From the NCBI GenBank assembly GCA_902491795.1, contig CABUIX010000005.1, positions 1 through 58,651 on the forward strand: a stretch of 58,651 nucleotides of DNA, read 5' to 3'. Position numbers and translations under genes: made by a program. The notes under the pieces were generated by a model. That model was not told the DNA's origin. It worked only from the letters and a program-made list of their open reading frames with translations, and ran no database searches. The stretch is from an uncultured Bacteroidales bacterium. GTDB lineage: Bacteria; Bacteroidota; Bacteroidia; Bacteroidales; UBA932. This document shows, in pieces, positions 16,697-24,822 of the stretch. How positions within the stretch are numbered: position 1 is the first letter of the stretch; each line of letters starts with the position of its first letter.

Positions 16697-17950
16697 CTAC
16701 TCGCGGATTGCGGCAATGCCGGGGAGTTCCTTGCCCTCAAGAGCCTCGAGCATGGCACCGCCGCCGGTAGAGACATAACTTACCTTGTCGGCATAACCCA
16801 TCTGGGTTACAGCCGCAACAGAATCACCGCCACCTACGAGGGTGTAGGCTCCATTTGCCGTTGCCTCAGCGAGGTCCTCTGCGATCTGAAGGGTTCCCTT
16901 TGCGAAGTTGGGCATCTCAAATACGCCCACAGGACCGTTCCAGAGGATGGTCTTTGAAGAAAGGATGATCTTCTTCCAGTTCTCGAGAGACTCGGGACCT
17001 GCATCCATTCCCTCCCAACCGTCAGGAATCTCGTGTGAAGGAACTATCTTGACATTGGCGTCGTTGCTGAAGTCGTCTGCAACCCTGGTCTGCACTGAGA
17101 GAGAGAGGTTGACACCTTTCTCCTTTGCCTTGGCCATGATCTCAAGGGCCTGAGGGATAAGCTCGTCCTCATGCAGGGAGTTGCCGACCTTTCCGCCCTC
17201 TGCCTTGATGAAGGTATAACCCATGCCTCCGCCGATGATCAGGTTGTCCACCTTGTCGAGAAGGTTCTCAAGCACTGCAAGCTTTGAAGAGACCTTGGAT
17301 CCGCCGATGATTGCGGTGAAAGGATGCTGGGCGTTCTTGAGCACGTTGTCTATGGCCTTGATTTCACCCTCCATCAGATATCCGAACATCTTGTCGTTGG
17401 GGAAGTATTTTGCAATCAGCGCGGTGGAAGCATGTGCACGGTGTGCGGTTCCGAACGCATCGTTGATGTAGCAGTCAGCATAGGAAGCGAGAGTCTTCAC
17501 AAACTCCTTCTGGCTTTCCTTGACTGCAGCCTTGGCAGCCTTCTTCTCCTCGTCGGTAGCGTCATCGGCGAGTCCGCGGGGCTTGCCCTCTTCCTCGGCG
17601 TAGAAACGCAGGTTCTCGAGAAGCAGAGCCTCTCCCGGCTTGAGGGCTGCAACCTGCTCCTGCGCCTTCTGGCAGTCGGGAGCGAACTTTACGGGGACTC
17701 CGAGGCACTCTGACACATGGTCAACAATGTGCCTGAGGGAGAACTTGTCGTCGACCTTCTTGGGACGGCCAAGGTGAGACATGATGATCAGAGAGCCTCC
17801 GCCGGCAAGAACTTTCTTGAGGGTAGGAATTGCCGCACGGATGCGGGTATCATCGGTGATTTCAAACTTGTCGTTGAGAGGAACGTTGAAATCCACGCGC
17901 ACAATGGCCTTCTTGCCATTGAAGTCGTAAGAGTCGATGTGTTGCTGCAT
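16697..17950 (-). CDS. pgk: Phosphoglycerate kinase
   Basis: Pgk (417 aa) interconverts 1,3-bisphosphoglycerate and 3-phosphoglycerate with ATP formation in glycolysis. Motifs seen are KAIVRVDFNVPL, SHLGRPKK, NDAFGTAHRAHAS, the IIGGSKVSSKL hinge and the nucleotide-binding VGGGDSVAAV. Length is normal. A TAACTTTG promoter box lies 34 nt upstream, and a strong hairpin follows the stop, so it is probably monocistronic. Confidence 0.98.
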   Translation of the reverse strand: MQQHIDSYDFNGKKAIVRVDFNVPLNDKFEITDDTRIRAAIPTLKKVLAGGGSLIIMSHLGRPKKVDDKFSLRHIVDHVSECLGVPVKFAPDCQKAQEQVAALKPGEALLLENLRFYAEEEGKPRGLADDATDEEKKAAKAAVKESQKEFVKTLASYADCYINDAFGTAHRAHASTALIAKYFPNDKMFGYLMEGEIKAIDNVLKNAQHPFTAIIGGSKVSSKLAVLENLLDKVDNLIIGGGMGYTFIKAEGGKVGNSLHEDELIPQALEIMAKAKEKGVNLSLSVQTRVADDFSNDANVKIVPSHEIPDGWEGMDAGPESLENWKKIILSSKTILWNGPVGVFEMPNFAKGTLQIAEDLAEATANGAYTLVGGGDSVAAVTQMGYADKVSYVSTGGGAMLEALEGKELPGIAAIRE

Positions 17951-17984
17951 AGTTATAATTGATATTTAACTGAATTCAATCTCA

Positions 17985-17992
17985 CAAAGTTA
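17985..17992 (-). promoter_or_regulatory. -7 promoter box TAACTTTG for pgk
   Basis: The minus strand reads TAACTTTG, an exact TAnnTTTG match, 34 nt before the pgk start. The region 17993-18112 between this and the next plus-strand promoter shows no gene. Confidence 0.6.
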
Positions 17993-18112
17993 ACAATTTT
18001 TCGAATAATTTGTTCTTCGGCAAAAATCCGGAGACTCCTCAGCCTTACTGCCAGTGAATGCAAGTGCCGCAAAACATGTGCCCTGCGATTTTGCCAAGTC
18101 AATATTATACGG

Positions 18113-18120
18113 TAATTTTG
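18113..18120 (+). promoter_or_regulatory. Promoter for the SAM methyltransferase (TTTTG-N19-TAATTTTG)
   Basis: The -7 box TAATTTTG is preceded by TTTTG ending at 18093, a 19-bp spacing that fits the Bacteroidota consensus. It lies 24 nt before the ATG at 18145 and argues for that start over longer versions of the frame. Confidence 0.65.
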
Positions 18121-18144
18121 GCGCTCAACAACAATGATGAAACC

Positions 18145-19056
18145 ATGATCGAATATCCCGGCTCATTCTGGAAAGACTACGAACTGCTCGACAGCGGCGC
18201 TGGCGAGAAACTGGAGCGCTTCGGCGCATACGTGCTCGCGCGTCCGGAGCCGAAGGCTCTCTGGGACAAAAGCCTGCCGGAGAGCGAATGGAACAGGAGA
18301 GCACACACAGTGTTCGTGCCCGGGGCCGGTTTCGGCAAGGCCGGCAAGGAGGACAGCGGAACCTGGAAGCAGCTCAAAAAGATGGACGGGCAATGGTACA
18401 TGGACTATGCAAGCCCTCAAGGCCTCAAAATGAAACTGAGACTCGGCATGACCTCCTTCAAGCACGTCGGAGTCTTCCCGGAACAGGCCCCCAACTGGGA
18501 ATACATATATTCAAAGACCATGGAACTGGGCGCCGGCGGGCAGAAGCCGAAAGTACTCAACCTCTTCGCCTACACGGGGGCGGCATCGCTGGCGGCAAGG
18601 GCTGCCGGCGCTGAAGTGACCCACCTCGACTCGGTCAGGCAGGTTGTCACCTGGGCCCGCGGAAACATGGAAAACTCCGGTCTCGACGGCATTCACTGGA
18701 TAGTTGAGGACGCCATGAAATTTGCGAGGCGCGAAGCCCGACGAGGCAATCTCTACGACGGCATCATACTCGATCCCCCTGCATACGGTCACGGCCCGGA
18801 CGGGGAAAAATGGAAACTCGACGAATGCCTGTTCGAGATGCTCAGGACCGTAGGAACAATACTGAAGCCGCAGCATTCGTTCGTGGTGCTCAACCTGTAC
18901 TCCAACGGATACTCGGCGCTTCTTGGCGAGACGCTGGTCCGCGAGGCCTTCAAGGGAACTCCCCTGAAAACGGAAAGCGGGGAGCTTGCCCTGATCGACA
19001 GTTTCGGCAAAGCTCTCCCGCTTTCTATAGTTGTCCGCGCAGAGCGTCAGCCCTGA
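18145..19056 (+). CDS. Class I SAM-dependent methyltransferase, RlmI/RlmK-like
   Basis: The 303-residue product has the Rossmann motif VLNLFAYTGAASLAARAAGAEVTHLD and the catalytic-region motif LDPPAYGHGP, a combination typical of 23S rRNA m5C/m2G methyltransferases of the RlmI/RlmK group. The usual N-terminal PUA domain is not obvious. The start at 18145 is preferred because the promoter box ends 24 nt ahead of it. The 3' end overlaps the convergent DUF2723 gene by 10 nt. Substrate, probably rRNA, is inferred from family only. Confidence 0.8.
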   Translation: MIEYPGSFWKDYELLDSGAGEKLERFGAYVLARPEPKALWDKSLPESEWNRRAHTVFVPGAGFGKAGKEDSGTWKQLKKMDGQWYMDYASPQGLKMKLRLGMTSFKHVGVFPEQAPNWEYIYSKTMELGAGGQKPKVLNLFAYTGAASLAARAAGAEVTHLDSVRQVVTWARGNMENSGLDGIHWIVEDAMKFARREARRGNLYDGIILDPPAYGHGPDGEKWKLDECLFEMLRTVGTILKPQHSFVVLNLYSNGYSALLGETLVREAFKGTPLKTESGELALIDSFGKALPLSIVVRAERQP

Positions 19057-22000
19057 GCACCGTAGGCCTTCGACGCCGCGTCAACCATCTGCATGAAAGT
19101 GTCAGTGATGCGGTCTGCGGCCTCGGAGTCTCCTCCCTTCTTCATCTCGTCGGCGAGGAAGTAAATATAGCTTCCGACAAGGTCGAACTCGTCCGGAGCC
19201 CAGTCGTAGAACTGGAGATAGAATCTTGCGCTGGCAAGCAGGTCATCGCCCATCTCGGTTGCAAGGGCAAGAGCCTTGTCGTGCTCGCCGAGCTCATAGT
19301 AGCAGCTTACCATTTCCACGACCATGTAGTCGTTGCCTGAAAATCCGAGGGGCACGGTCTCGAGAGGATAGCGCTTCATCACCTCCGAGCAGCGGTCCAG
19401 CATCTCAAGAGCCCTGTCATTCTCCCCGGCCTTCATGAATGCCCTGGCGCAGGTCACGAAAAGATTCCTTATCGACAGCACGCCAAGGTGGGTGTACTGA
19501 TTCTGATAGTCAATGAAATAGTTATCCGCGGCCAGCGCATCCCAGCGGTATACCTCCGTCATCTTGCGGTAGAGCTCGTCGGTATCCACGAAGCCTGCCT
19601 GCGACTGCGATGTCTTGCTCTTTATTGGCACCAGCTTGAAGGAATACCCTTCATATTCCAGATACTCCTTGATTCCGATGTTCAGGTCGCCGCCCATGCT
19701 CAGCAGGTTGATCGGCCTGTCCCACTGATATCCCGACAGCAGGTCAAGCATGAAGAGTTCCGGCTTGGTGATGAAGTCCTTGTCCTTCGATATGTTGAGG
19801 ACAATGGAATCAGGTATCTGGTCAGCGAACCTGGCGTCAACGATGCCGTACTTAATAACGTTCTCCTTGTTCACCGGAACAGAAATGCGGCGTGAGGCAA
19901 TGTAGTCAACCTTGCGGCCGCTGGACATGGGAGCCTTGACGTCCGGATGCTTGAACAGTGTCATCACATCGGAAATGCTCATCACCTCCTCCCGAAGGTC
20001 AAGTATGGGTATATATTCGTTCGTGCCGTAGAGATACTGTTCCTGGGACACCGTCAGGGGCAGCGGAGCCGACTCGTTGACCGCCCACTTCATCTGGTCG
20101 ATATGCCAGTCCGTGCCGAGCAGCGAAGTGTTGCAGATACGCACGTCGGTGCGCACATCCTCAACTTCCTGCGCATACCACAGGGGGAAGGTGTCGTTGT
20201 CTCCATGGGTTATGAGTATGCCGTTGGGGCCGACGGACTCAAGATAGTTGCGCGCCATCTCAACTGCAGTCCGGCGGTTTGACCTGTCGTGGTCGTCCCA
20301 GTTCTGCGCAGCCATAAGCGCAGGCACGCACAGACATGCTGCGGTGACGACTGCAGCAGATGCGGCCTGTCCGCGATTCCTGAGCAGCCGTTGCAGCAGA
20401 GCGCATATCCCGGCGACTGCCATTCCCGCCCAGACGCTGAAGAAATAGAACGAGCCTGCATAGGCATAGTCCCTCTCCCTCACCTGGAAAGGCGGCTGGT
20501 TAAGGTAAATCACAATCGCTATTCCTGTCATGAAGAACATCAGGAAGTTCAGCCAGCAGCCGCGCTTGTCCTTGCCGAACTGGAAGAACAATCCTATAAG
20601 GCCAAGTATCAGCGGAAGGAAGAAATAATGATTCTTGCCCTTGTCCTCTGCAAGCACTGCCGGGGCGTCGCTCTGGTCCCCGAGCCGGAAATCATCTATG
20701 AACTTCACCCCGCTCTCCCAGTTGCCGTGGAAGATGCTGTTCGGGGAAGGCGAATGGATCTGGTTCTGGCGGCCGACGAAATTCCACATGAAATAGCGCC
20801 AGTACATCCAGTTGAGCTGATAGTCAAAGAAATACTTGAGGTTGGCGCCGGCCGTCGGCTTGAGGGCAGTGGCTCCAGGCAAACTCTTGCCCTTGCCCTT
20901 GGTGTAGTTCTCGTAAAAGGCCTCGTACTGCCCGGAATCGCTGGCTTCCCACATCCTCGGGAAAAGCATCTTTCCTTCAGGCAGATATTTGGCGTCGATC
21001 GGGCCTTCGACCTTCTTGTACTTGCCGTCAAGCGGAGCCCAGTAGGTCGATGTCTTGAGATCGTAGGGAGCCCCGTAATACTGGCCGTAAAGCAGAGGGG
21101 TGCTTCCGTACTGTTCACGCGAAAGATATCTTACGAGGGTGAAAGCGTTGTCAGGCTGGTATTCGTTGGTGGGAGTCTTTGCGCAGGAACGTATCACGTC
21201 GATGCTGAAGACCGAGAATCCGATCACGATGGTCGTGAAGCAGAGCAGAGCAGTGTTGAGGAAGACCTTCTTATTCCTGAGGGTCACGAACAGGCCCCAG
21301 AAACACAGTCCGAAAAGCAGCAGCATGAAGAACGCCGCGCCCGAATTGTAGGGAAGGCCTAAGACGTTAACGAACAGCAGATCGGTATACGCCGCCATCT
21401 TGGGGAGCAGAGGAATTATCACATACAGCACGAGCGCGAGAATGACGACTCCTATAAGGAATATCTTCACGAACTCCCAGAAACTGTAGGAACCTTCTTC
21501 CCGCTGCCGGTAGTAGAACATGAAGACGATTGCGGGAATCATCAGCAGGTTCAGCAGGTGTATTCCTATGCTCAATCCCATCAGGAACGCTATCAGCACT
21601 ATCCACTTGTTGGAATGAGGCCTGTCGGCACGGTCATACCACATTGTCATCGCCCAGAACACCATCGCGGTGATCAGGGAGGACATCGCATAGACCTCTC
21701 CCTCGACAGCCGAGAACCAGAAGGTGTCGGAGAAGCAGTACACCAGCGAGCCTACCAGAGCGGAACCGCACAGGATGACGGTAGACGAGGCTGAATATGT
21801 CCCGTCCGCCCCGGGCTTGATGATACGGCGCAGAAACCACGCGATCGTGAGGTACAGGAAGAAAATCGTCAACCCGGAGCAGATTGCGCTCATCGCATTG
21901 ATGAGCACGGCCGCATGCATGTTGTCGCCGAAAAGGGTGAAGATGCGCGCGATGAGCTGGAACATCGGATTTCCGGGAGGATGCCCCACCTCCAGTTTGT

Positions 22001-22136
22001 ATGACGAAGCGATGAACTCACCGCAATCCCAGAACGATGCGGTCGGTTCAATTGTAAGCAGATAGGTAACCGTGGAAATCACGAGGGCAAGCAGTGCGCC
22101 CGCGCGGTGCCACAACAAATACTTGTTCCTGTTCAT
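19047..22136 (-). CDS. DUF2723 (TMEM260-like) membrane protein, putative GT-C glycosyltransferase
   Basis: This 1029-residue protein has a multi-helix N-terminal half (about 12 hydrophobic segments up to about residue 590), then a periplasmic domain with NGILITHGDNDTFPLWYAQ and, near the C terminus, TPR-like helices (GENDRALEMLDRC, GEHDKALALATEM). The first loop carries ASFWDCGEFIASSYKLEVGH, acidic residues placed as in GT-C glycosyltransferases. The family is related to TMEM260, a protein O-mannosyltransferase, so a role in protein O-glycosylation is plausible but not shown. The start at 22136 was chosen from the adjacent promoter box, 6 nt upstream. Confidence 0.85.
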   Translation of the reverse strand: MNRNKYLLWHRAGALLALVISTVTYLLTIEPTASFWDCGEFIASSYKLEVGHPPGNPMFQLIARIFTLFGDNMHAAVLINAMSAICSGLTIFFLYLTIAWFLRRIIKPGADGTYSASSTVILCGSALVGSLVYCFSDTFWFSAVEGEVYAMSSLITAMVFWAMTMWYDRADRPHSNKWIVLIAFLMGLSIGIHLLNLLMIPAIVFMFYYRQREEGSYSFWEFVKIFLIGVVILALVLYVIIPLLPKMAAYTDLLFVNVLGLPYNSGAAFFMLLLFGLCFWGLFVTLRNKKVFLNTALLCFTTIVIGFSVFSIDVIRSCAKTPTNEYQPDNAFTLVRYLSREQYGSTPLLYGQYYGAPYDLKTSTYWAPLDGKYKKVEGPIDAKYLPEGKMLFPRMWEASDSGQYEAFYENYTKGKGKSLPGATALKPTAGANLKYFFDYQLNWMYWRYFMWNFVGRQNQIHSPSPNSIFHGNWESGVKFIDDFRLGDQSDAPAVLAEDKGKNHYFFLPLILGLIGLFFQFGKDKRGCWLNFLMFFMTGIAIVIYLNQPPFQVRERDYAYAGSFYFFSVWAGMAVAGICALLQRLLRNRGQAASAAVVTAACLCVPALMAAQNWDDHDRSNRRTAVEMARNYLESVGPNGILITHGDNDTFPLWYAQEVEDVRTDVRICNTSLLGTDWHIDQMKWAVNESAPLPLTVSQEQYLYGTNEYIPILDLREEVMSISDVMTLFKHPDVKAPMSSGRKVDYIASRRISVPVNKENVIKYGIVDARFADQIPDSIVLNISKDKDFITKPELFMLDLLSGYQWDRPINLLSMGGDLNIGIKEYLEYEGYSFKLVPIKSKTSQSQAGFVDTDELYRKMTEVYRWDALAADNYFIDYQNQYTHLGVLSIRNLFVTCARAFMKAGENDRALEMLDRCSEVMKRYPLETVPLGFSGNDYMVVEMVSCYYELGEHDKALALATEMGDDLLASARFYLQFYDWAPDEFDLVGSYIYFLADEMKKGGDSEAADRITDTFMQMVDAASKAYGAQG

Positions 22137-22142
22137 AACTGA

Positions 22143-22150
22143 CAAAGATA
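22143..22150 (-). promoter_or_regulatory. Promoter for the DUF2723 gene (TTTG-N21-TATCTTTG)
   Basis: On the minus strand TATCTTTG ends 6 nt before the start codon, and TTTG ends at 22172, giving a 21-bp spacing. The -33 element therefore sits on top of the opposite-strand -7 box of the next gene. Confidence 0.7.
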
Positions 22151-22163
22151 CTATCAAATTCGT

Positions 22164-22171
22164 TATCTTTG
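22164..22171 (+). promoter_or_regulatory. -7 promoter box TATCTTTG for the SUI1-type factor
   Basis: An exact consensus box ending 7 nt before the ATG at 22179. No TTTG is seen at the usual upstream position, since that space holds the divergent promoter. Confidence 0.65.
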
Positions 22172-22178
22172 CAAAAAT

Positions 22179-22532
22179 ATGTCCAATATGGCAGATCAGG
22201 ACTGGAAAAAAAGACTTGGGGTGGTATACTCCACCAACCCCGACTTCCAATATCAGACAGAGCAGAAAGTCGAAGCCGAAACGCTTCCTCCTGCAAAGCA
22301 GAGACTAATCGTAAGGATTGACCGCCGCCGCAGGGCAGGCAAGCAGGTGACCCTTGTGGAAGGTTTCGTGGGGACTTCCGATGACCTTGCCGCCCTCGCA
22401 AAGACTCTGAAGACCAGATGCGGCGTGGGAGGAACCGCCAAGGACGGAGAGATCACGATTCAGGGAGACCTGCGCGACAAGGTTACGGCTCTACTCAAGG
22501 AAATGGGATACAACGCCTCCCGCGGAAACTGA
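22179..22532 (+). CDS. SUI1/YciH-type translation initiation factor
   Basis: The 117-residue product has the eIF1/SUI1 fold pattern: basic strand RLIVRIDRRRRAGKQVTLVEGF, then LAALAKTLKTRCGVGGTAKDGEITIQGD, the hallmark of this family. In bacteria YciH is thought to influence start-site fidelity, perhaps under stress. Start 22179 is 7 nt after the promoter box; ATG at 22188 (114 aa) is an alternative. The next gene begins 1 nt after its stop. Confidence 0.9.
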   Translation: MSNMADQDWKKRLGVVYSTNPDFQYQTEQKVEAETLPPAKQRLIVRIDRRRRAGKQVTLVEGFVGTSDDLAALAKTLKTRCGVGGTAKDGEITIQGDLRDKVTALLKEMGYNASRGN

Positions 22533-22533
22533 A

Positions 22534-23247
22534 ATGATCCCGTCAGACATATTCATAAAGGGAAAACTCGAAATGTCCTCCGTTCCGGTCCAGGAAGCGG
22601 CAGGAGCTCTCATGTGGGACGACCTTTGGATAAACCGGCTGCTCGTTGTCGTCGCCGTACTGATATGCATTGCCGGAATACGGGAACTTTTCAGGCTGCT
22701 GCCATCTCTGTTTTTCGCCTTCAGCAGGCCCAGGGCCAGCGTTTCGATGGAATACAACACAAGCTTGGTCAGAATACGCAACGCTGCCGCGCTGGTGTCC
22801 GTCCTTCCGTTCAGTCTCCTCGCCGACAGGTTCGGGCTTTTCCGTCCGGCATTCTGGTCGGGGATTCCGCCGCAGTGGAGCGCAGCGGCGACAATAGGTG
22901 TGGTGCTCTCCTATCTTGTACTCCGGACAATATGCAGTGCAGCCATAAGGCTTCCCAGAATGGACCCTCTGGCCGAAGCGGCTGTTCACAGGGGCCCCTG
23001 GAGCTGGTTCATATTATTGACGCTGACGATGCTCTCAACGGCCGGCCTGCTGTCGGTTGCCGGAGCTACTGACAACGTGATGAGGATCGTGCTGTATGCC
23101 GAGATCGGCTTGTTCTACATGCTCTCCCTGCTGCGCTCAGGGCAGATTTTTGCCGGCGCCTTTTCCGGTTTGACAACTATTTTGTATCTTTGCGGCCTTG
23201 AACTTTTGCCCACCGCCATACTGGCGGCATGCGCAATATTTTTATAG
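22534..23247 (+). CDS. DUF4271 multi-pass membrane protein
   Basis: This 237-residue protein has about six hydrophobic segments (from about 32 on) and ends in LPTAILAACAIFL. It fits DUF4271, a Bacteroidota family commonly encoded next to uroporphyrinogen-III synthase, as here, where hemD follows 6 nt later. Function is unknown. A second possible start is the Met at residue 14. A TATCTTTG box at 23185-23192 inside the 3' end may drive hemD separately. Confidence 0.75.
   Translation: MIPSDIFIKGKLEMSSVPVQEAAGALMWDDLWINRLLVVVAVLICIAGIRELFRLLPSLFFAFSRPRASVSMEYNTSLVRIRNAAALVSVLPFSLLADRFGLFRPAFWSGIPPQWSAAATIGVVLSYLVLRTICSAAIRLPRMDPLAEAAVHRGPWSWFILLTLTMLSTAGLLSVAGATDNVMRIVLYAEIGLFYMLSLLRSGQIFAGAFSGLTTILYLCGLELLPTAILAACAIFL
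23185..23192 (+). promoter_or_regulatory. Possible internal -7 box TATCTTTG ahead of hemD
   Basis: An exact TAnnTTTG match inside the end of the DUF4271 gene, 61 nt before hemD. No -33 element at the right spacing (the nearest TTTG is 12 bp upstream), so it may be fortuitous. Confidence 0.35.
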
Positions 23248-23253
23248 TGTATT

Positions 23254-23988
23254 ATGAAGGTACTTGTATCGCAGCACACTCCGACCAACATGGCACCGTT
23301 TGAGATGCTGCAGAACAAATTCGGCGCCGAAGTGGAATTCCACCCGTTCTTCGTAATGGAGGCCCTCAGCGGCAAAGAGTTCCGCGCCAAGAAGATCAAC
23401 CTCCCCGACTACACCGCCGTGGTGTTCTCGTCCAGGCTGGCCATCGACGCATACTTCAAACTGTGCGAGGAGATGCGTTTCAAGGTTCCTGAGACCATGA
23501 AATATTTCTGCACTACCGAAGCAGTGGCAATGTACCTGCAGAAGCACATCGTCTACCGCAAGCGCAAAATCTTCTTCGGGACAGGTACACCCGATTCAGT
23601 AATAGCCCTGATAGGGCCCAAGCACAAAGGAGAGAAATTCCTGATTGCCGCATCCGACGGTTCCAACTCCGTGCCCATCACGGATGTCTTCGAGAAGGCC
23701 GGGTTGGACTACACCCTAGGCACAGTGGCCAAGGCTGTCCCCCAGGACCTGAGCGGCCTGGACATCCACTCCTACGGGATCGTGGTACTTTACAGCCCCT
23801 TCGACGTCGCCTCACTCAAGGAGAGTTTCCCTGACTTCCAGCAGGGTGACATCAAGTTCATATCCTTCGGAAAATCCGTGGTAGGAGCAATGGAAGAGGC
23901 CGGGCTGCAGATTGCCCTAAAAGCTCCCACACCGGAAGCTCCCTCTGCCGGCAAGGCAATTGAAATCTGTCTCGAATCCATGAAATAG
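23254..23988 (+). CDS. hemD: Uroporphyrinogen-III synthase
   Basis: HemD cyclises hydroxymethylbilane to uroporphyrinogen III in haem and corrinoid synthesis. The 244-residue product has the two-domain pattern of the family: VVFSSRLAIDAYFKL in the first domain and YGIVVLYSPFDVASL with IKFISFGKSVVGAMEEAG in the second. Sequence conservation in this family is low, so the call rests on these segments and the DUF4271 neighbour. No other haem gene is close. rnpA starts directly at the next base. Confidence 0.85.
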   Translation: MKVLVSQHTPTNMAPFEMLQNKFGAEVEFHPFFVMEALSGKEFRAKKINLPDYTAVVFSSRLAIDAYFKLCEEMRFKVPETMKYFCTTEAVAMYLQKHIVYRKRKIFFGTGTPDSVIALIGPKHKGEKFLIAASDGSNSVPITDVFEKAGLDYTLGTVAKAVPQDLSGLDIHSYGIVVLYSPFDVASLKESFPDFQQGDIKFISFGKSVVGAMEEAGLQIALKAPTPEAPSAGKAIEICLESMK

Positions 23989-24435
23989 ATGGAGGGTCCG
24001 GAGGCTCATACCCTCCGCAAGCCGGAAAGGCTTTGCGGCAAGAAGGACATCTCGCGATTGTTCTCCGAGGGGAAATGGGGTCTTTGCGGGCATCTTCGCT
24101 ACTGCTGGTTCTCCAGCGGTGAGCAGCGGCCGAACCGCATCCTCGTGTCAGTCTCCAAGAAATATTTCAAGCGGGCGGTCAAACGCAACCTGCTCAAGCG
24201 GCGCATGCGGGAAGCCTACCGCTGCCAAAAGGCCCTTCTGGACTGCAGCGGAGTGGATTTTCTGCTCGCATGGTCATCAAAGGACATCTCTGACTGGCAG
24301 ACATTGAGGGATGAAGTGACGGCGGCGTTGTCAAGAATCGGCAAATCCGTCTCAAGACAAAGCGTGGCAGCAGCAGCGGAAAGCCCGCAGCCGCAGGAGA
24401 AAGCCGAAGGCGAAGCCTTCACGGAATCATTATGA
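23989..24435 (+). CDS. rnpA: Ribonuclease P protein component
   Basis: The protein subunit of RNase P, which trims 5' leaders of pre-tRNAs. The 148-residue product has the RNR-type motif FKRAVKRNLLKRRMREAYR and an N-terminal LRKPERLCGKKDISRLFSEG. The last 35 residues are Ala/Gln/Glu-rich and not part of the fold. It follows hemD with no gap and overlaps yidD by 4 nt; rnpA-yidD is a widely conserved pair. Confidence 0.93.
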   Translation: MEGPEAHTLRKPERLCGKKDISRLFSEGKWGLCGHLRYCWFSSGEQRPNRILVSVSKKYFKRAVKRNLLKRRMREAYRCQKALLDCSGVDFLLAWSSKDISDWQTLRDEVTAALSRIGKSVSRQSVAAAAESPQPQEKAEGEAFTESL

Positions 24436-24704
24436 CTGCCGCGCGCGAAAACGGATCCGCAGGCCGGAAGGTTCTTTCGGTACTGCGCAAGGTGCTTGCT
24501 TTCCCTTTCATCCTGCTGATCAAGTTCTATCAGGTCTGCATCTCCCCTCTCAAACCTCCCACATGCAGGTTTACGCCCACCTGCTCACAATACGCGCTCG
24601 AGGCTTTCCGCAAATACGGACCGCTGAAAGGTTTCTGGCTGAGTCTCAAGCGCATACTGCGCTGCCATCCCTGGGGAGGCAGTGGCTACGATCCAGTACC
24701 CTGA
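24432..24704 (+). CDS. yidD: Membrane protein insertion efficiency factor YidD
   Basis: This 90-residue protein carries the YidD signature: FYQVCISPLKPPTCRFTPTC, SQYALEAFRKYG, and RCHPWGGSGYDPVP with its conserved cysteines. The family assists YidC-dependent membrane protein insertion at the inner face of the membrane. A hydrophobic N-terminal segment (about 17-37) is an amphipathic or membrane anchor. It ends the transcript that begins with the SUI1 factor. Confidence 0.95.
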   Translation: MTAARENGSAGRKVLSVLRKVLAFPFILLIKFYQVCISPLKPPTCRFTPTCSQYALEAFRKYGPLKGFWLSLKRILRCHPWGGSGYDPVP

Positions 24705-24736
24705 CCTTAGACAAATCCACTGAATCTGCCACAACA

Positions 24737-24815
24737 AAACTGGATACAGTCCCCGTCAGAGGCGAGAAAAGCCTCTTCAAGGGACTGTCTCCAGTTTATC
24801 GGCCGAAAAGGGCCG
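24737..24815. terminator. Nested hairpin region between convergent yidD and transketolase genes
   Basis: Three stacked stems share one axis: AAACTGGA/TCCAGTTT (24737-24744, 24790-24797), ACAGTCCC/GGGACTGT (24746-24753, 24781-24788) and GAGGC/GCCTC (24759-24763, 24771-24775). A second small hairpin CGGCC/GGCCG (24800-24804, 24811-24815) follows. The symmetry would allow termination in both directions. Neither side has a long T-run. Confidence 0.5.
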
Positions 24816-24822
24816 TTACAAG

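Noticed and set aside
20289..21362. Long plus-strand open frame of 357 codons inside the DUF2723 gene
   Set aside because: It lies fully opposite a gene with clear membrane helices, and its composition (many His, Arg, Glu) is that of an antisense frame. No family pattern.
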